Part shown: piece after piece, positions 35,046 to 46,110 of the stretch
Layout: each line of letters opens with the position of its first letter
Numbering within the stretch: position 1 is the stretch's first letter
DNA from: Branchinecta lynchi
Lineage: Eukaryota > Arthropoda > Branchiopoda > Anostraca > Branchinectidae
Direction of reading: 5' to 3'
Assembly: GCA_023053575.1 (NCBI GenBank)
Contig: JAKZAP010000013.1
Location: 20,580,716-20,644,715 of the forward strand
DNA: 64,000 nucleotides
Made by a program: the position numbers and the translations under genes
Notes under the pieces: model-generated
Told to the model about the DNA's origin: nothing
Database searches by the model: none
Seen by the model: the letters and a program-made list of their open reading frames with translations, nothing else

Positions 35046-35202
35046 GTTTTGTAAGTCAAGTTTGGATGCCCACATCCAGTTGGTTCATCCTTCTGATACT
35101 GTGAATCCCCCATTGTCTTGTCCTGGTCTTGTCTTGGGGTTTTTAATCCTACTTCATCTTCTGACACTGCATCCCTTCCTGAACCTTTACCTATCCCTCA
35201 GC

Positions 35203-35346
35203 CTTTTATTCAAACAATGTTTACAACGGATACGTCAGCTATGATTCTTTATCAGCGATATTTCGGCCCTTCTTGGCAAGGGTCCTCGTCAGGCTGTCAA
35301 TCCTCTGGTTCAACTTCGGGGAAGGAAACAAACCTGTAATAATAAT
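35203..35346 (-). mobile_element. Penelope-like terminal unit, second copy
   Basis: On the minus strand it runs ATTACAGGTTTGTTTCC, AGGATTGACAGCCTGACGA, GGACCCTTGCCAAGAAGG, CGAAATATCGCTGAT and ends GTTTGAATAAA. The order is the same as the copy at 50.87-51.10 kb. Its upstream edge abuts a 29-nt piece of 28S sequence. Confidence 0.7.
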
Positions 35347-35375
35347 CCCCTGGAGGATTTCACGCACTATTGAAC
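35347..35375 (-). rRNA. 29-nt fragment identical to 28S rDNA of this window (antisense)
   Basis: Positions 35,347-35,375 (starting CCCCTGGAGGATTTCACG) are identical to the reverse complement of 63,302-63,330 in the 28S gene. Homology stops abruptly on both sides. It sits directly against the Penelope-like unit. Confidence 0.9.
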
Positions 35376-35495
35376 AGCTTGCCATACCATCTCAATTCCC
35401 AATTTTTGTTGTTGATGATACTGATGTTGGAGAAAATGTTTGTTCCTATTTTCCTGATGTGACAGTTGAGCGGGAAGAAGCAAAGCTTTTCCTTA
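35376..35495 (+). CDS. Unrecognised exon-like segment
   Basis: An open frame reads QLAIPSQFPIFVVDDTDVGE, then NVCSYFPDVTVEREEAKLFL, and stops at a consensus donor GTAAGT (35,496). The composition looks protein-coding, but I do not recognise the family. Upstream is the 28S fragment and the Penelope-like unit. A Ser/Pro-rich frame at about 35,050-35,200 could be the other half of an exon split by that insertion, though it is frameshifted. It lies inside the large CLCA intron and does not resemble CLCA. Confidence 0.3.
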
Positions 35496-37098
35496 AGTAA
35501 GTAGTTTATTTATGACCCACCATTTTAAAAAGGCAGAGTAAATGAAGAAAATAAACAAAACACATGAACACGCAGAAAAAAGATAGGCTACCGTAAAACT
35601 CCCCGACTAGGGACAGTTTTTCAAGTTTTTTGTGAATAACCTCAGCTCTGAAAGTCGCAGAAACTTCAAATTTGGCCCAAACGTGGGTCTTAGCTAGTTG
35701 ACCAGGTTTGCCAAGTTTCAGATTTTTCTTAAAGTTAGTTTTTTTTTATATTTTTTTTAGAGGGTGTCCCTTGTTTGGTAGCGGGTTCCTATCTAGGGAC
35801 GATGAACTTTAATGCACTTTTGAACCTTGTTTGGAAGCCTAAATTTATCAAGGGACAGCACCAATGTTTTAAAAAATGCTTTAATTACCTACTGGTGAAA
35901 AAAGTTTTGAAAAAATTATTAAAATGGCACAGATATCAATGTTTTTATGAATTCAAGAGGTAAGAAGTCCCTTAAAACTTGTAATAAAAGGCACTTGTTC
36001 ACAATGGACTTCAGATAAATTACCAGACTATTCATGTCTTAAGACTCGACTAATAGACCGTAAGAATATGCCATTCTAGCAGAAAGCTCACCTTTATGAT
36101 ATTTTACAAAATTTTTCGCCCACTCTGTTCCTGGGAAATTATATGAATATGTTCGAAGAATGAACTATCCTGTCTAGATGATATTTACTGAAGCATCGCA
36201 GGTCAGATGCTGTCATGGGATAACCCCATTAGCCACACAGTATAATTAGGTCAAGTTCATCTAGTTCATCAGTGATTGGGTGCATCCCCATTTTTCAAAC
36301 TTCGTAGTCTTGTTTGTGACCTTTTCTATGTCAAAATATTAGTTTTTAGAATTCTAAACAATCTCATGTTATAAATACCAGTATTCAGAGCTTTAAAGGC
36401 ATCGGCCAGCTTTCCTATATCGACCTATTTCCTTTTTTTATTTTACATTTTCTTCATTGTTCCTAGTTAGGGCACTCCAAGACATGAAAAGATCCAAAAT
36501 TGGAAAAAAAAATCGAAAAAAAATAATGATGAAGATACTGGACTGAAAACTGGTGTCAACACTGATACATAACAGGCCATCAAATTGACATACTGTTCTT
36601 GCTTGTGGGAGCTGTAGATTCCTGAAGCCAGATCAAGATTTTTGTTTATAAAAAAAAATATTTTTCAGCACTTCAGCGAAAAAAAAATCCTCAAGGAAAG
36701 GTATGAGAGTTACCAGAAAGGTGATTACATTGATTCAGCTTTTAATAGACTGTCCGATACTGTGATAAATATTTATTTAAGTCAGTTACCGTATTTTCCG
36801 CAAAGCTTTTAAAAACTTTTCCATGTTTTTTGTCCCTTGTTTCGCATGTTCCTTGTTAGGGGGTTTTACGGTACTTAATTTTCAATCTTCGGTCAGGAAG
36901 CAGTGGATGACTTTGTGCGCTGGTTGGGCCCTGTTGTCCATGATTTTTGAAAGCGATGAGGAAACATCCAAAAGGGTCACACTTGCATCTCGAATTTTGA
37001 ATTTGTCCGTCAATGTATGGTTATGACATAATTTCGACAAATGGAGCAGGTGCTTCTTATATTTAAAATAATATGATCTCATCTTTTTAATCTTCAGT
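35496..37098. other. CLCA intron, unassigned
   Basis: AT-rich with poly-T and poly-A runs. The frame at 36,823-37,026 and its antisense shadow have no recognised domain. Confidence 0.4.
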
Positions 37099-37292
37099 AT
37101 TAAGCTTCAATATCTCCCACACAGTCAGTAAGAAGGTTTCTGGTGAAATTATTGCTGGAATTCAGAAACTTCAACCTTTATGTCAAGCACATTGTTCTGG
37201 TTCTGACCCAGAAGTTTATGTTTATGTTCCATTTGAGAGGCTGGATAAGATAATTGTTTTTTACCATTGCAACCTACATCTACCAACAGTTT
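37099..37292 (+). CDS. Unrecognised exon-like segment ending in a stop
   Basis: After an acceptor-like TTTTTAATCTTCAG a frame reads LSFNISHTVSKKVSGEIIAG, then IQKLQPLCQAHCSGSDPEVY and VYVPFERLDKIIV before TGA. It could be the last exon of a nested gene together with 35,376-35,495. No family is recognised and the phase link is untested. Confidence 0.2.
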
Positions 37293-37568
37293 GACCATAT
37301 TGCTTTACAAAAGAGTGTTTTTCAAGTGGAAAGGAAGAAATAAGAGAATGCTGTGGGTACAGAGTATAATTACATGAAAATCTGAATGCTATGATGGGAG
37401 ATCCTGGAATATTATCCTGGTAGTTTCAAGGAAAGAAGTACAAGGTTTCAAATACTGTCAGTTATACTGATGCTCCTTCTAAAAATAATTTCTGTTGTGC
37501 TGCATTAAGTTGTACTCTCTAATTTGTTGTTGAAAAGTCTCAAGTTATCCATTCGCCTTATTCTGGCT

Positions 37569-37812
37569 CAGCATTCAAAGTGGACTAGATTCTGTTAGTC
37601 CCCCATTGTCTCACAATCAACACTTATGTGTGTCTATAGACATACTTATAAGTCGGTTCTATAGGGTAATGGGTAACTTACATTTTCTATACTACCTGCA
37701 GGGAGCAGACTCCAAATTTTCCACTCGTCAACCTAAGAGCTATTTTACTATGTCTGTCAGATGTGCTGATGGTGAGACATAGGGGAATAATAAAAACTAG
37801 TCCGCTTGGAAG
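37569..37812. mobile_element. Family D MITE, copy 2 (shortest, about 245 bp)
   Basis: The left arm is AAGTGGACTAGATTCTGTTAG, then CCCCCATTGTCTCA; the right arm is TGAGACATAGGGG and then AACTAGTCCGCTTGGAAG. The arms are inverts of each other. Confidence 0.7.
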
Positions 37813-38045
37813 TGGAAGTACGGTACTTACTGTGATTTTTTTTCTTGTTGTTTTATTTGTGCCATGATTTGAACTCGGTGTGATTTACTATGATTTGTTT
37901 CCCTTTCCAAAACCAATTTGACCTCGATCTTTATGCTTATAAGCTTACTGTCATTGTTTTCTTGATGCCTTATTTACGAGTTTCCAAAGCGTCCAAAGTT
38001 ATATGTAATTATTAAAATCCATGATTTCTTGAATAGCTCAGTTCT
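37813..38045. other. CLCA intron spacer
   Basis: Nothing is recognised. Confidence 0.4.
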
Positions 38046-38990
38046 TATGTCACTTGCAGCTTTGCTCAAGTGCCATATACAGATCACTTTTCGGTTTGTT
38101 GGTCGATCGGTCTGACGGTTCACTGTTCTCGAGTTAGGGGGGTACTTCCAGAAAGTTCGGACGATGAAACTTGGCAGGCATATAAGGGACCCAACCAAAC
38201 TAACTTGGAAATAGTCACTTCCCCAATCCGACGACCGAGGGGGGAATGGAGGGATGGAGAATCCGGAATGTTGAGCCATCTATAACTTTCGAAGGTTATC
38301 GGATCTTAATGAAACTTTACATTAAGAATCTCGTGTCTCAGATCTCCCACTTCGAGTCCTGAACGGATCCGATGAATGTGGGGGGGGGGGCAAGTCTGAG
38401 GGGAGAACCGGAAATATTGTGACACTTTTAGACTGGAGCGATTGGGATGAAACTTGGTGGGAAGAACAAGCACATGCCCTAGATACATCAGAGACGGAAC
38501 CGGGCCGGATTCAGACCCTGCGGGGAGGAGGGGGGGGGGAGGGCTAAGACGATGAAAATTGGCTTGACCATTTAAGGCTTGAGATGATTGGCTCAAGATA
38601 GTCAGTTTCCCGATCTGACCATCGTGGGTAGGGGGGGGGGGGATGGAGATTCCGGAGTCTTGAGGCATGTATAACTTTCGAATGGGTGATCGGATCTGAA
38701 TGAAACTTGATATTTGGAAAAGCCTCGTATCTCAAATTTCCGAGATCAGTTCCGACCAGATCCCATGAATGTGGGGTGGGGGTGGTTGGAGGGGAGAACC
38801 GGAAATCTTGTGACACCCTTAGAGTGGAGCGATGAAACTTGGCGGGAAGAGCAAGCACAAGCCATTGATACGTCACAGTACCAGACGAGATTCGGGCACC
38901 TTTGGGGGAGTTGTAGGGGTTGTGGGTCCGAAATTCCGGTCACCGCGAGTTAAGGTACTTCCAGATCCGTAAGGACGATGAAACTCGACT
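38046..38990 (-). mobile_element. Family A element, copy 4 (reverse)
   Basis: The 3' hairpin is at 38,046-38,077 (arms CACTTG and CAAGTG, one mismatch in the outer stem), then GGTCGATCGGTCTGACGG as microsatellite remnant. Two to three units follow, with GACGATGAAACTTGG, GGGGGGAATGGAGGGATGG and poly-G runs. It is the best uninterrupted reverse copy for judging the split in copy 3. The right limit is approximate. Confidence 0.75.
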
Positions 38991-39034
38991 TTGAAACTCG
39001 GCTTTGTCTGATTTTACGTTGTACGAAAAATTGC

Positions 39035-39270
39035 ATGTATTGATCTGTAATAGTAAAGAATACTATCAATTAATGTGCCTCATACTGGGCCAATCTTAAG
39101 CAGTAGTATCCAGTAGCATCCTGTCTTGCTGTAGTAGTATCTAGTCTTGCTAATAGTAGCATTCAGGAACACGGTAGCCTTGGAATAGGCATGTAGTAGC
39201 ATCAGTTCGTACTGCGTGCTACTTTTCTTACAACTTAATATTACTATTTTGAGATAAATTTTTCATCGAG
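39035..39270 (-). mobile_element. Diverged copy of the CCGATGAAAAATTTGT MITE
   Basis: The right end is ATAAATTTTTCATCGAG; the interior has GTAGTAGTATCTAGTCTTGC and TGCCTCATACTGGGCCAATC, matching 14.46-14.56 kb in reverse. Confidence 0.65.
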
Positions 39271-39869
39271 ATAGAAGATAGAAAGACAAAACAGATGTCG
39301 CAAGGTTTAATGGACCATTATAATTTGTTCCAATCAGGTTAAATACTTATTCTGAGTGAACGTGGAAATCGCAATGGACTTTCTAACCATGGCAACTAAA
39401 TCTGAAAACAATCAGCGGAATGCCTGTAACAACTGACGACCTCAACTCTCGTCGGCAGGCGTCCAGGTCACATCGAAAATATTAACTTATAAGTTACGCG
39501 GATGGCCCAGTCGTCCTCTCTTTGAGAGTTCTTGCACTAAATGACCTAAGATCACGACATGGTTTATATTAAAAATGATTTTTTTTCAATCGTTTTCATG
39601 TAATTATAAGGGTTCGTCTCACAATGGGAAATCCCGCAAGTTCAGGCCCAATACGCGACAAAGACATAGGGACCGCTGCTTCCCAGAGACTAGTAAGACC
39701 ACCCATAAACTCGACTGACCGTTATCTGAAATCTTTTGTACCTTATTTCACCCAATATGTAATTCCAGTTAAGCTGTACGTATAGATGAAATATTATTCA
39801 TGTAATTACGTCATGTGTCATCTGTGTGAATGACGATCCAATGCTAGCTATTAAGGGAATATAGTATAT
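39271..39869. other. CLCA intron, unassigned
   Basis: No gene or repeat is recognised. Confidence 0.4.
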
Positions 39870-40110
39870 TGTACATTATACTCGATATGACAGTCCAAAA
39901 CACGTCAATGAACCTCGGGAAGACCTAGTAACAATGCCAGAACGACGACTCAAATCCTGTATCTTCCAGCCAACGGCATTCATTTGAGACAGCTGTGGTG
40001 ACGCTTCCGGCTGTTCCGCTAGGTAAAGGGCAATTCTTCATCTGCACGGAGAATTAGTCATCAAAAGTACTGTTGATGATACTAACTGTCTGTGTCGATG
40101 AAGAGTCGCC
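39870..40110 (+). repeat. Dispersed repeat shared with 47.01-47.21 kb
   Basis: Both places carry GTCCAAAA-ACG, CCTCGGGAAGA-CTAG, CTTCCGCTAGGTA and then GTTAGTCATCAAAAG/GAG. The two copies are roughly 70-75% similar by eye. The class is unknown. Confidence 0.55.
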
Positions 40111-40165
40111 GTTTGCCACCGTAGAACCACACACGTCACCACAACAAACATTGTTGTTACTCTTG

Positions 40166-40453
40166 GAGCGTGTTCCACCCTACTTACCGTTGTACTACGT
40201 ATGACGTCACGAATTATGGCGTTTTGCCTTCAAGGCTGGAATGATTTTTTATTTTTCCAGCAGAATATCATGCCACGGGCAAATACGACCGATCACGTTA
40301 CAGTAGTTACCACGCATACTACGCTCCCGAGCATGGTAGGCAAATAGTTACTATTTCGAGAAGGTTTGAACGGTCAGCGTAGTAACTTTTTACGAGGTTG
40401 GAACGAAAATAGTAACTAATAGTTACTACCATTAGAAGGGTCGAACACGCTCT
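40166..40453. mobile_element. Family F MITE, copy 1 (GAGCGTGTTC termini)
   Basis: The ends are GGAGCGTGTTCCACCCT and AGGGTCGAACACGCTCT. The interior has TACGTATGACGTCACGAA, GGCTGGAATGAT and AATAGTAACTAATAGTTACT. A related copy is at 44,952-45,210 and a lone right end at about 46,968-47,012. Confidence 0.7.
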
Positions 40454-40865
40454 TGATGACTAACTCTTCGCGTTGATGAAGAATAGCGGGCTGCCCAGCG
40501 AAGAAATGGAAACGTCCCCGCAACGAACTTTGTGTATTGGTTTACGTAGAATTTGAGTCAGATTTGAGGATTCGTTCGGTTTGTTTTTCTCGCTTTCTCA
40601 GTATTCATTGCAGTGTTTTTACTTGGTCATATAGAGTATTCGTCAACATAGATTCCAAGTCATTTTTTTTTTTTTTTCGGGTGACGTTTCCGGTTCTTCG
40701 TTATTCATGTTCCGCACTAAAGTAAGCTATTCATATCTGCCTGAGAAAAGCGAGCGAACGCGTGCACGTACATTTACACCATAGGCTCGTCATACCAACT
40801 TCCCAGAATGTGTATTAATTTCGGAAGGACGTTTACTTGCTTGGGCTTTGTTTACGATCAACACT

Positions 40866-41160
40866 AGTTGCGTTTTTGATCGAAGTTTTCTTCGCCGTTC
40901 GCTTAGCCGGTTGCTTAATTTCCGTTTTTGAACGCCTTCGAAGTTCACCGTTTGCTTAATTAGTGTTTTTACGGCTCCGGCGATCCTTGCCAGGTCGACG
41001 TTTCTTCGACGATTCAAGCAAACTTCGAACTTGCTAGCGCACGAAGTTCGACGGTCAGAGTTTGAAGGACGAAGGAACTGTGATCGGCGACCAAAAACGG
41101 TATTTAAGCAGACACCTTTGAGGTTGAAGGTAACTTCAAACTTCGATAAAAAACGCAACT
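40866..41160. mobile_element. Harbinger-like MITE 2 (TIR AGTTGCGTTTTT, duplication ACT)
   Basis: AGTTGCGTTTTTGATCGAAG at 40,866 and CTTCGATAAAAAACGCAACT ending at 41,160 match at 19 of 20. ACT flanks both sides (40,863-40,865 and 41,161-41,163). Confidence 0.85.
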
Positions 41161-41234
41161 ACTTGCGTGACAAAGCTCGTGTTTTAGGGACCACGTGGTT
41201 GTGTCCATGAGAGGTAATATGCTCCGTCGCAAAT

Positions 41235-42255
41235 TTGGTGCTCTGCAGCTATTTTTAAACTTTTCTATTCACGAGTTATTGCAAAAGAATTTATGGACTG
41301 TTATTAGTCTTTATCTCTACAGTCAAGACATTGTGCGACTTGAGAGTTTCTGCAACAATTCATTTCGTTTTCTTCATGGCATACGGACTTACTGTTCTCG
41401 GAGCCAAACGTTTTTCGGATAAGCGCGTTCCCAACTTACTTCGGCTGCAGGCAAAAGAGCACAGCAAAATAACATTATGGAGTAGCGCCAAGACTTGACA
41501 AAATTGACACAGACTCGAATAGCAGCGATACTTTTCTATTGACGAGTTATTGTAAAAGAATGTATGGACTGTTTTTAGTGTTTATCTCTACAGTCAAGAC
41601 ATTGTGCGATTTGAGAGTTTCCTGCAACAATTATTTATACTGATACTGATACTGATACTGATACTTTATTGTAAAACGAGACTTTCACAGCATTGGATTG
41701 CCGAACTTGTCGTTTTCGTCAGGTACATCATAATTACAAAACATTTAATAAGGCGGTTGTACATAATAAAGCAATAGTCAAAAAATGATCAAACAGAATA
41801 AAACCCTAGACAATTAAAACATTAAAGGGAAATAGTTGATCAATTGTTCAAAACTTCAACAAAGGATGGTACAAAGCTCTTTCTGTAGCGATCGGTTCTT
41901 GTACAAACAGGGTTAAGAACCGGAACTTTTTGTGCTACAGCTCGAGGTAGTCGAGGTTTTGGCGGGTAATATGGGGTAGGAAACAGGTGCTCAAAACATG
42001 AGCGGGAACGCAGACTGTTCCCGAAACCAGTACAAAGAGTAAGACGTCGGGCTGCTAAAGTGGGGAGGCGGAATTCTTTGAGGAGGAGGATATAAGGCAC
42101 TTTGCCCTGGCGGTAGATGATTCTCAAAACTCTCTTCTGAAGAAAATTTCGTTTTCTTCTTGGTACACTTACTATTCTCGGAGCCAAACGTTTTCGGAAA
42201 GGCGCGTTCTCAACTTACTCCAGCTGCAAGCAATAGAAACACAATCCAGAGGAGG
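41235..42255 (+). repeat. Pair of 210-230-bp direct repeats, the second split by a LINE
   Basis: The first copy is at 41,235-41,465. The second starts at about 41,531 (CTTTTCTATT, ACGAGTTATT) and is broken after GCAACAATTATT at about 41,634. It resumes at about 42,145 with AAAATTTCGTTTTCTTC and ends near 42,255 with GCGCGTTCTCAACTTAC. The duplication predates the LINE insertion. Confidence 0.75.
41634..42187 (-). pseudogene. LINE 3' fragment with (ATCAGT)n tail
   Basis: On the minus strand a frame reads RKRNFLQKRVLRIIYRQGKV, then PYILLLKEFRLPTLAARR and FVPSFVEVLNN. That is the C-terminal end of a non-LTR RT (QKR..R.I, then L.LP.L..RR). The tail at 41,638-41,662 is (ACTGAT)4 on the plus strand. 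It is strongly 5'-truncated. Confidence 0.75.
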
Positions 42256-43079
42256 AAGTTGGTTGTGGACTTGCGTCAGAAAACTCGCTTTTGGTGTTCT
42301 GAGGAGTTTATTTGGAGACTTTGGAGTGGTTAATAAAGTTAGTGATGGATTGTAGGAATTGGCCGATTTCTGGGTGAAATCTTCTGCACTTTCCCAGGCG
42401 GATAATTGTACAAACATTCAGTAAATTGTAAATATACACAGAACCCAGAATTGTAAATAATCAAATATTTGTCCGTCTACACTTTTAAGCTGCACATTTT
42501 ATTTTTCGTTATTTTACTTTTATTTGAATGTCGGTCTCCGCATCATTCTCCTGGTTTCAGTTACATGTAGTTTTATGGTTTGCTGGTTCTGCATCGTTTT
42601 CCTGTTGGTTTTGTGGTGGATTTTATGATTTGGAGTCTTTTTCACTGAAGACGGTTTGCAGGAGGTGCAACCAAAATATCCGAAATTTTATTTATCACTC
42701 GCACATCATAACATTCTGATAACTGGCTCATCAAGAAAAAAAATCACGTTTTTCTGTTTCTTCTGTTCCTCTGCGTAGCGTGGCTATAGATCCCTGTTCC
42801 ATTCTGGGTAAAGTTGAAATACTTTAAAAACGCTTTCTACAGAAAGGAAAAAAACTTTTGTTTCTTGGTGTGTGTTTGCTTATTCCTTCCCTGTGTGTCT
42901 GCTATTTCTAATACTTAGGATAAGGATATACTTAGGATACTTATTTTATTAATAAACACATTTTAACTCTTCTATATTTACATCTACTGCACTAATGGAA
43001 AAACCTACGTTTTTGCTGGCGTGCAGTAGTAAAGGTTAACCATTTCCTAAACACACCAACAAACAACATAATAAATAAC
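42256..43079. other. CLCA intron, unassigned
   Basis: No gene is seen; the cysteine-rich short frame at 42,528-42,719 has no recognised family. Confidence 0.4.
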
Positions 43080-43565
43080 TAATAAAAAAAGAAAAAAAAA
43101 AAAAGAACAGCCCCCCCCCCAAAAAAAAAAACAAAAAAAAACAGACCAAACTCCTTCACATTATCACCTCCAAAATAAACATATACCTCCCAACAACCCT
43201 ACTCCCTTCCTACCACCCATCCACCAATTCCTCCCTACCACCCCCAACCAACCGTTCCTCCCAACCAGCCAGACCACCCTACCTACCTACCATCCCCTAC
43301 TCCTAACAAATAAATACATTTCTCAACCATCTTTTATTAAATATTCTTTTAATTTTCTCTTAAACTCTAAAAGATGCTCAACCGCCCTGATGCTCACTGG
43401 TAAAGAATTCCAGACTGCAGTTCCAAGAAATTGCAATTGAAATCCTGATCTTGTGCTACTCTTAAGCTCAATCACCAAATCTTCACTATTTCTTGTATCA
43501 TATTCATGAATATCACTGTTTGCACGGTAAGTACCACGGAAAACACTTGGGACTAGATTATGCAC
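43080..43565 (-). pseudogene. LINE C-terminal fragment with G-rich 3' UTR
   Basis: The minus-strand frame 43,565-43,323 reads MHNLVPSVFRGTYR, then SDIHEYDTRNSEDLV and FLGTAVWNSLPVSIRAVEH, the LINE tail motif (H.YxTRN, then WNSLP). Downstream, 43,320-43,080, the plus strand has very few G and long C/A tracts, so the element strand is G-rich, ending in poly-G/poly-T. Confidence 0.8.
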
Positions 43566-43628
43566 TAAGAGATGAAAATTGACAGATCTAAAGACTTAAA
43601 GTACTATCGCATATATAATTACCGACCT

Positions 43629-44132
43629 GAGATGGGCGAATTCAAATTTGGATTCGGGTTCGAATCCAGGATTCTTCCTTTGGCCGGATTCGAATCTTCA
43701 GCTTGTCAGGCTGGATTTGGATTCGGGTTCCAAACCCTGAATGTTACGAATCCCCAATTTTAATCTATCCCAGCTCTCATAAACTTGTGGTTGACGAGAC
43801 CATACTATGAACCACACGTGATAGGCCAGAAATATCGTTTACATCGCCAATTACCCGTCTCATTTGCCTGTGCTTTTTGTCATCTCTGATTTTTAAACTA
43901 TAACCATGTATTCTACACGATTTTGCCCGTCTCATTTGCCTGTGCTTTTTGTCATCTCTGATTTTTAAACTATAACCATGTATTCTACATGATTTTATTT
44001 TGTTAGGGTCGAATTTGAGTCCGGACTAGAATCCGTATTCGACCTCAGCATGAAATAGTGGATTCGGAATCTGATTCGTACCTAGCCCTGGATTCGGATT
44101 TGAATCCTTCCATGATCGGATTCACCCATCTC
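43629..44132. mobile_element. 504-bp TIR element (GAGATGGGCGAATTC) with a 72-bp internal duplication
   Basis: The ends are GAGATGGGCGAATTC and GGATTCACCCATCTC. Both arms are made of GGATTCGG/GAATCC words and fold on each other. Inside, 43,854-43,925 is repeated at 43,926-43,997 with about one difference. Confidence 0.7.
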
Positions 44133-44184
44133 TGTTACCGGCTGCGTCCGGGTTTGTTTTTCAAAAAAAAATAATGTTCGTTTA

Positions 44185-44617
44185 TAGGACACCGGAACAA
44201 TGAAACCATTCTTGAACACAACATGGAGAATGCATTTACAGACATGGCCACGAAGAGCATTCCTCTTCTGAGCTTGACGTTGTAAAATGTTCGTTTTGGA
44301 AGTTTGCACGTGCAGACTCCAAGACAAAAAGCGTAATTCATTCAAATCTTGTATAGCACTCGCCAGATCTTATTGTAATTTCTTCTAGATATACGTTTGG
44401 GCTTAACTGGTTAAAAAATATTCCAGAAGAAGGGTTGATAGAAGACATTGGTTATTTCTAAAATTGTTCGATACTGAAATAAGGACAGATGCAAAATGGA
44501 GCAAAAATCATAGCTTGGAAACAATACTTCGTATTTGGATTGGGTTTTCTGCAGGCAATGTTAACGACAGTCATACAGATAGGGATCATATTTGGTACTC
44601 TTTATTCAGGTATCCTT
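44185..44617 (+). mobile_element. Family G TTAA-flanked MITE, copy 1
   Basis: It starts ATAGGACACCGGAACAATG and ends TTCAGGTATCCTTTAA. Its sequence is the inverse of 51,930-52,369 over its whole length. The two antiparallel short frames seen in both copies are chance. Confidence 0.75.
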
Positions 44618-44951
44618 TAACTTATTTACGTTTTCTTGGGTCTGTCTTAGGGACCCGAGGTCTCCAGTTCAAATCCCGGCGCCTAAAGAGCGCCTTGCCT
44701 TGAAGCTCACTATTTAACAACCTGAATCTTTTTTTTAGTGTAGCTTATGAAACAGCCGACTTCCGCATCATTAATTCAGACGTTCAAAGCCGTGGTGATG
44801 CTCCGTGGACTTCCCACTCGGGATATTGTGGATCACAGGGCGAGTACATATCACTTACGCAGAGCTTCGTCGAAGGTGGCCAGTCTTTCATTGACTCGTT
44901 TGGAGACAGAGGTAAATGCATTTCTGCTGTAACAACCCAACAATACTCTAT
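44618..44951. other. CLCA intron spacer
   Basis: Nothing is recognised. Confidence 0.4.
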
Positions 44952-45210
44952 GAGCGTGTTCCAGCCTACTTACCGCAGTTACTACGCATGACATCACGAA
45001 CTCTGGCTTTTTGCCGTCAAGGCTGGAACGATTTTTCTCTATTCCAGCAGAATATCATGCTACGGGTGAATCCTGCCAAACACGTAGTTATCACGCTTAC
45101 TACGCTCCCGAGCGTGGTAAGCAAATAGTTACTATTAGTTACTATTTCGAGAAGGTTGGAACGGTGAGCGTAGTAACTTTTCACGAGGTTGGAACAAAAA
45201 TAGTAACTAG
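44952..45210. mobile_element. Family F MITE, copy 2 (right end lost)
   Basis: It starts GAGCGTGTTCCAGCCTAC and follows copy 1 through TACGCTCCCGAGCRTGGTA and AATAGTTACTATTTCGAGAAGG to GTAACTAGACC. The right terminus is missing. Confidence 0.65.
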
Positions 45211-45689
45211 ACCTACGTTACCTAGGCAACGTGAAGTGTTGCGGCAACCTTTGTCCGGCTTCGCCGACTAAAGTGTTGCGAGAGTTTTGTTTCTTCGCTG
45301 TCGGTTAAATGCTGAAGTTATCAACTTATCAAAGCTTTTAAAACGGTATGTTCTAAAAAGAATCATCACATGATCAAAAGCGTTGTAAAAACAACAACAA
45401 AAGAATATCGGAAGAAGGGACTAAATTGACTTTGCAGTCAGCTGAACTTTATCCTTTTCAATCGTAGACAGCGCGACGGACGAAAACTTGGAATCTTATA
45501 TGATCTAGTTAGTATTTTAAAGCTATCCGTAAGTTTTCCTGATTAAAATACTATAGATGTCATTACGAAACTACCTCATTGTTTTACATTATCGTTTGTA
45601 CCCGTTGCGTAAACAGTTAATCCTAGGTTACAGCAATAGACCATCGATACAAGCTTTCTTTTCGTCAGATTTCTAGAAATCGAATGCAA

Positions 45690-46110
45690 TGTACACCAAT
45701 TTACAAAAGTTCTAGCCCCTCCTGAACCGATTCTTACTTGCAAGTCCCTCTCTCGTGATAGACATCAAGTTCACCGGATAAAAATAATGGGTACACCAGC
45801 TAGTAAAAGTTGCAAACCCCTCATCCCTGAAGATGATTGTAGCGTAACAGCCGATTATTACTTAAACGTCCCTTGCATGTCGTACAATTGGGAACCAAAT
45901 TGTTCTTACCATCGAATACACCGGAAACAAAAAACAGGTACACCAACTAGCAAAAGCTGCAAACCCCTCATTGCTGAACATGATTATGAGCTAACAGTTG
46001 ACTGTTGCATACAAGTCCCCTACGTGTCTCACAACTGGAATCGCCTATTCTTGGTTTCAGTGTGTACCTTACTACTGAAGTTGTCAACCCCTTGAAATTT
46101 TCAAACTGGT
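45690..46110 (+). repeat. Diverged tandem repeat, about three units
   Basis: TACACCARYTAGYAAAAG starts units at about 45,790 and 45,938; a poorer copy starts at about 45,690. Each contains a TGCAAACCCCTCAT block and a CAAGTCCC block. The open frame across it (45,787-46,095) repeats KSCKPLI and is probably a by-product of the repeat. Confidence 0.55.

Noticed and set aside
40537..41158. Frames around 40.5-41.2 kb as a host gene
   Set aside because: The larger one lies within the Harbinger-like MITE 40,866-41,160 and its edges; no domain is seen.
44082..44703. Frames MNELRFLSW... and DTEIRTDAKWSKNH... present in two places
   Set aside because: They are opposite-strand frames of a non-coding TTAA-flanked MITE; shared ancestry of the DNA explains them.
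45787..46095. 102-codon Cys-containing frame as a small secreted protein
   Set aside because: It repeats KSCKPLI because the DNA is a tandem repeat; there is no signal peptide and no splice context.
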